Assembly: GCA_028687415.1 (NCBI GenBank)
Contig: JAQUAC010000168.1
Location: 1 to 5,523, forward strand
Direction of reading: 5' to 3'
Origin: Acidocella sp.
GTDB lineage: Bacteria; Pseudomonadota; Alphaproteobacteria; Acetobacterales; Acetobacteraceae
DNA length: 5,523 bases
Below the pieces are notes generated by a model. It was not told the origin of the DNA. It saw only the letters and a list, made by a program, of their open reading frames with translations, and did no database searches. The translations under genes were made by a program, and so were the position numbers. Shown here in pieces: positions 5,035 to 5,523 of this stretch. How positions within the stretch are numbered: position 1 is the first letter of the stretch; every line of letters begins with the position of its first letter.

Positions 5035-5523
5035 ATGTCCGCCCCCCTTACTGCCCAGCCCCATGATGGTCTAAACGGATTCGCCCGCCACAAGGCCATG
5101 TTTGCCGTGGCGCTGGCGGTGCTGCTCTCGGTGCTGGACTACGCCGTGGTGAATGTCGCGCTGCCGTCCATTGCGCGGGATATCCATACTTCCGACTCCG
5201 CCTCCATCTGGGTGGTGAACGCCTATCAGCTCGCCAGCGTGATCTCCTTGCTGCCCGTGGCGGCCATGGGGGACAGGGTGGGGCATGCGCGCATGTGCCG
5301 CATCGGGCTGGCGCTGTTCGTCATTGCCTCGTTGCTCTGCGCGGTTTCACGCACTTTGCCGGAATTGGCGGTGGCGCGGGCGCTGCAGGGGTTTGGCGGT
5401 GCCTGCATCATGGGCGTGAACGCGGCGCTGGTGCGTTATATCTATCCGGCGAAGATGCTGGGACGGGGCATCGCGCTGAACGGGCTGGTGGTGGCGCTGG
5501 GTGTGGCGCTGGGGCCGACGGTG
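5035..5523 (+). CDS. MFS transporter, DHA2 (EmrB/QacA-like) drug-efflux type, N-terminal part; gene cut by the right window edge
   Basis: My translation of 163 codons, open to the window edge, begins MSAPLTAQPHDGLNG and shows about five hydrophobic segments. Family motifs come in order: LDYAVVNVALP (34-44), the motif D1 position at the end of helix 1, where DHA2 members usually read LDxTIVNVALP; WVVNAYQL (59-66); motif A GDRVGHARM (79-87); motif B RALQGFGGA (115-123), with the Arg thought to take part in proton coupling; and the start of motif C, GVALGP (156-161), the antiporter signature. This indicates a proton-driven exporter of the 14-helix drug:H+ antiporter family in the inner membrane. 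The substrate cannot be read from the sequence. About a third of the usual 450-520 residues is present. It lies 58 bases after coq7 on the same strand with its own strong ribosome-binding site, so cotranscription is possible but unproven. Confidence 0.9.
   Translation, partial: MSAPLTAQPHDGLNGFARHKAMFAVALAVLLSVLDYAVVNVALPSIARDIHTSDSASIWVVNAYQLASVISLLPVAAMGDRVGHARMCRIGLALFVIASLLCAVSRTLPELAVARALQGFGGACIMGVNAALVRYIYPAKMLGRGIALNGLVVALGVALGPTV

Overview
The window is high-GC DNA with genes and protein signatures typical of an alphaproteobacterium. The HslV form (a short pre-sequence before the catalytic Thr), the COQ7-type ubiquinone hydroxylase and the overall codon use suggest the Rhodospirillales/Acetobacteraceae side of the class. 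That placement is inference, because no rRNA or other marker is present.

Layout. Two genes lie on the minus strand at the left: the N-terminal two thirds of a CorA-family Mg2+/metal channel (1-610, running off the left edge) and a one-component regulator fusing an XRE-type helix-turn-helix to a shikimate-kinase-like domain (965-1849, BzdR/BoxR architecture). Between them lies a 354-base gap with an AT-rich core, a 7-bp inverted repeat and coding-like leftovers, but no gene I can support. A roughly 200-base divergent intergenic region (1850-2051) separates the regulator from a plus-strand run: hslV, hslU, dsbB, coq7 and the start of an MFS drug-efflux-type transporter that runs off the right edge.

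How the genes fit together. hslV and hslU encode the peptidase and the AAA+ unfoldase of the HslVU (ClpQY) protease and overlap by one base (TAATG). dsbB follows after an 80-base gap that holds a striking nested inverted repeat. dsbB overlaps coq7 by four bases (ATGA). DsbB passes electrons from periplasmic disulfide formation to ubiquinone, and Coq7 performs a late hydroxylation in ubiquinone synthesis, so this tight pair links a quinone user with a quinone maker. The MFS gene has its own strong Shine-Dalgarno after a 58-base gap.

The main genes all belong to known families and I see no clearly undescribed system. The points most worth a second look are the nested hairpin ahead of dsbB, a hairpin just ahead of hslV, the kinase-like regulator with its shikimate-site Asp replaced, and the coding-like stretch in frame after that regulator's stop.
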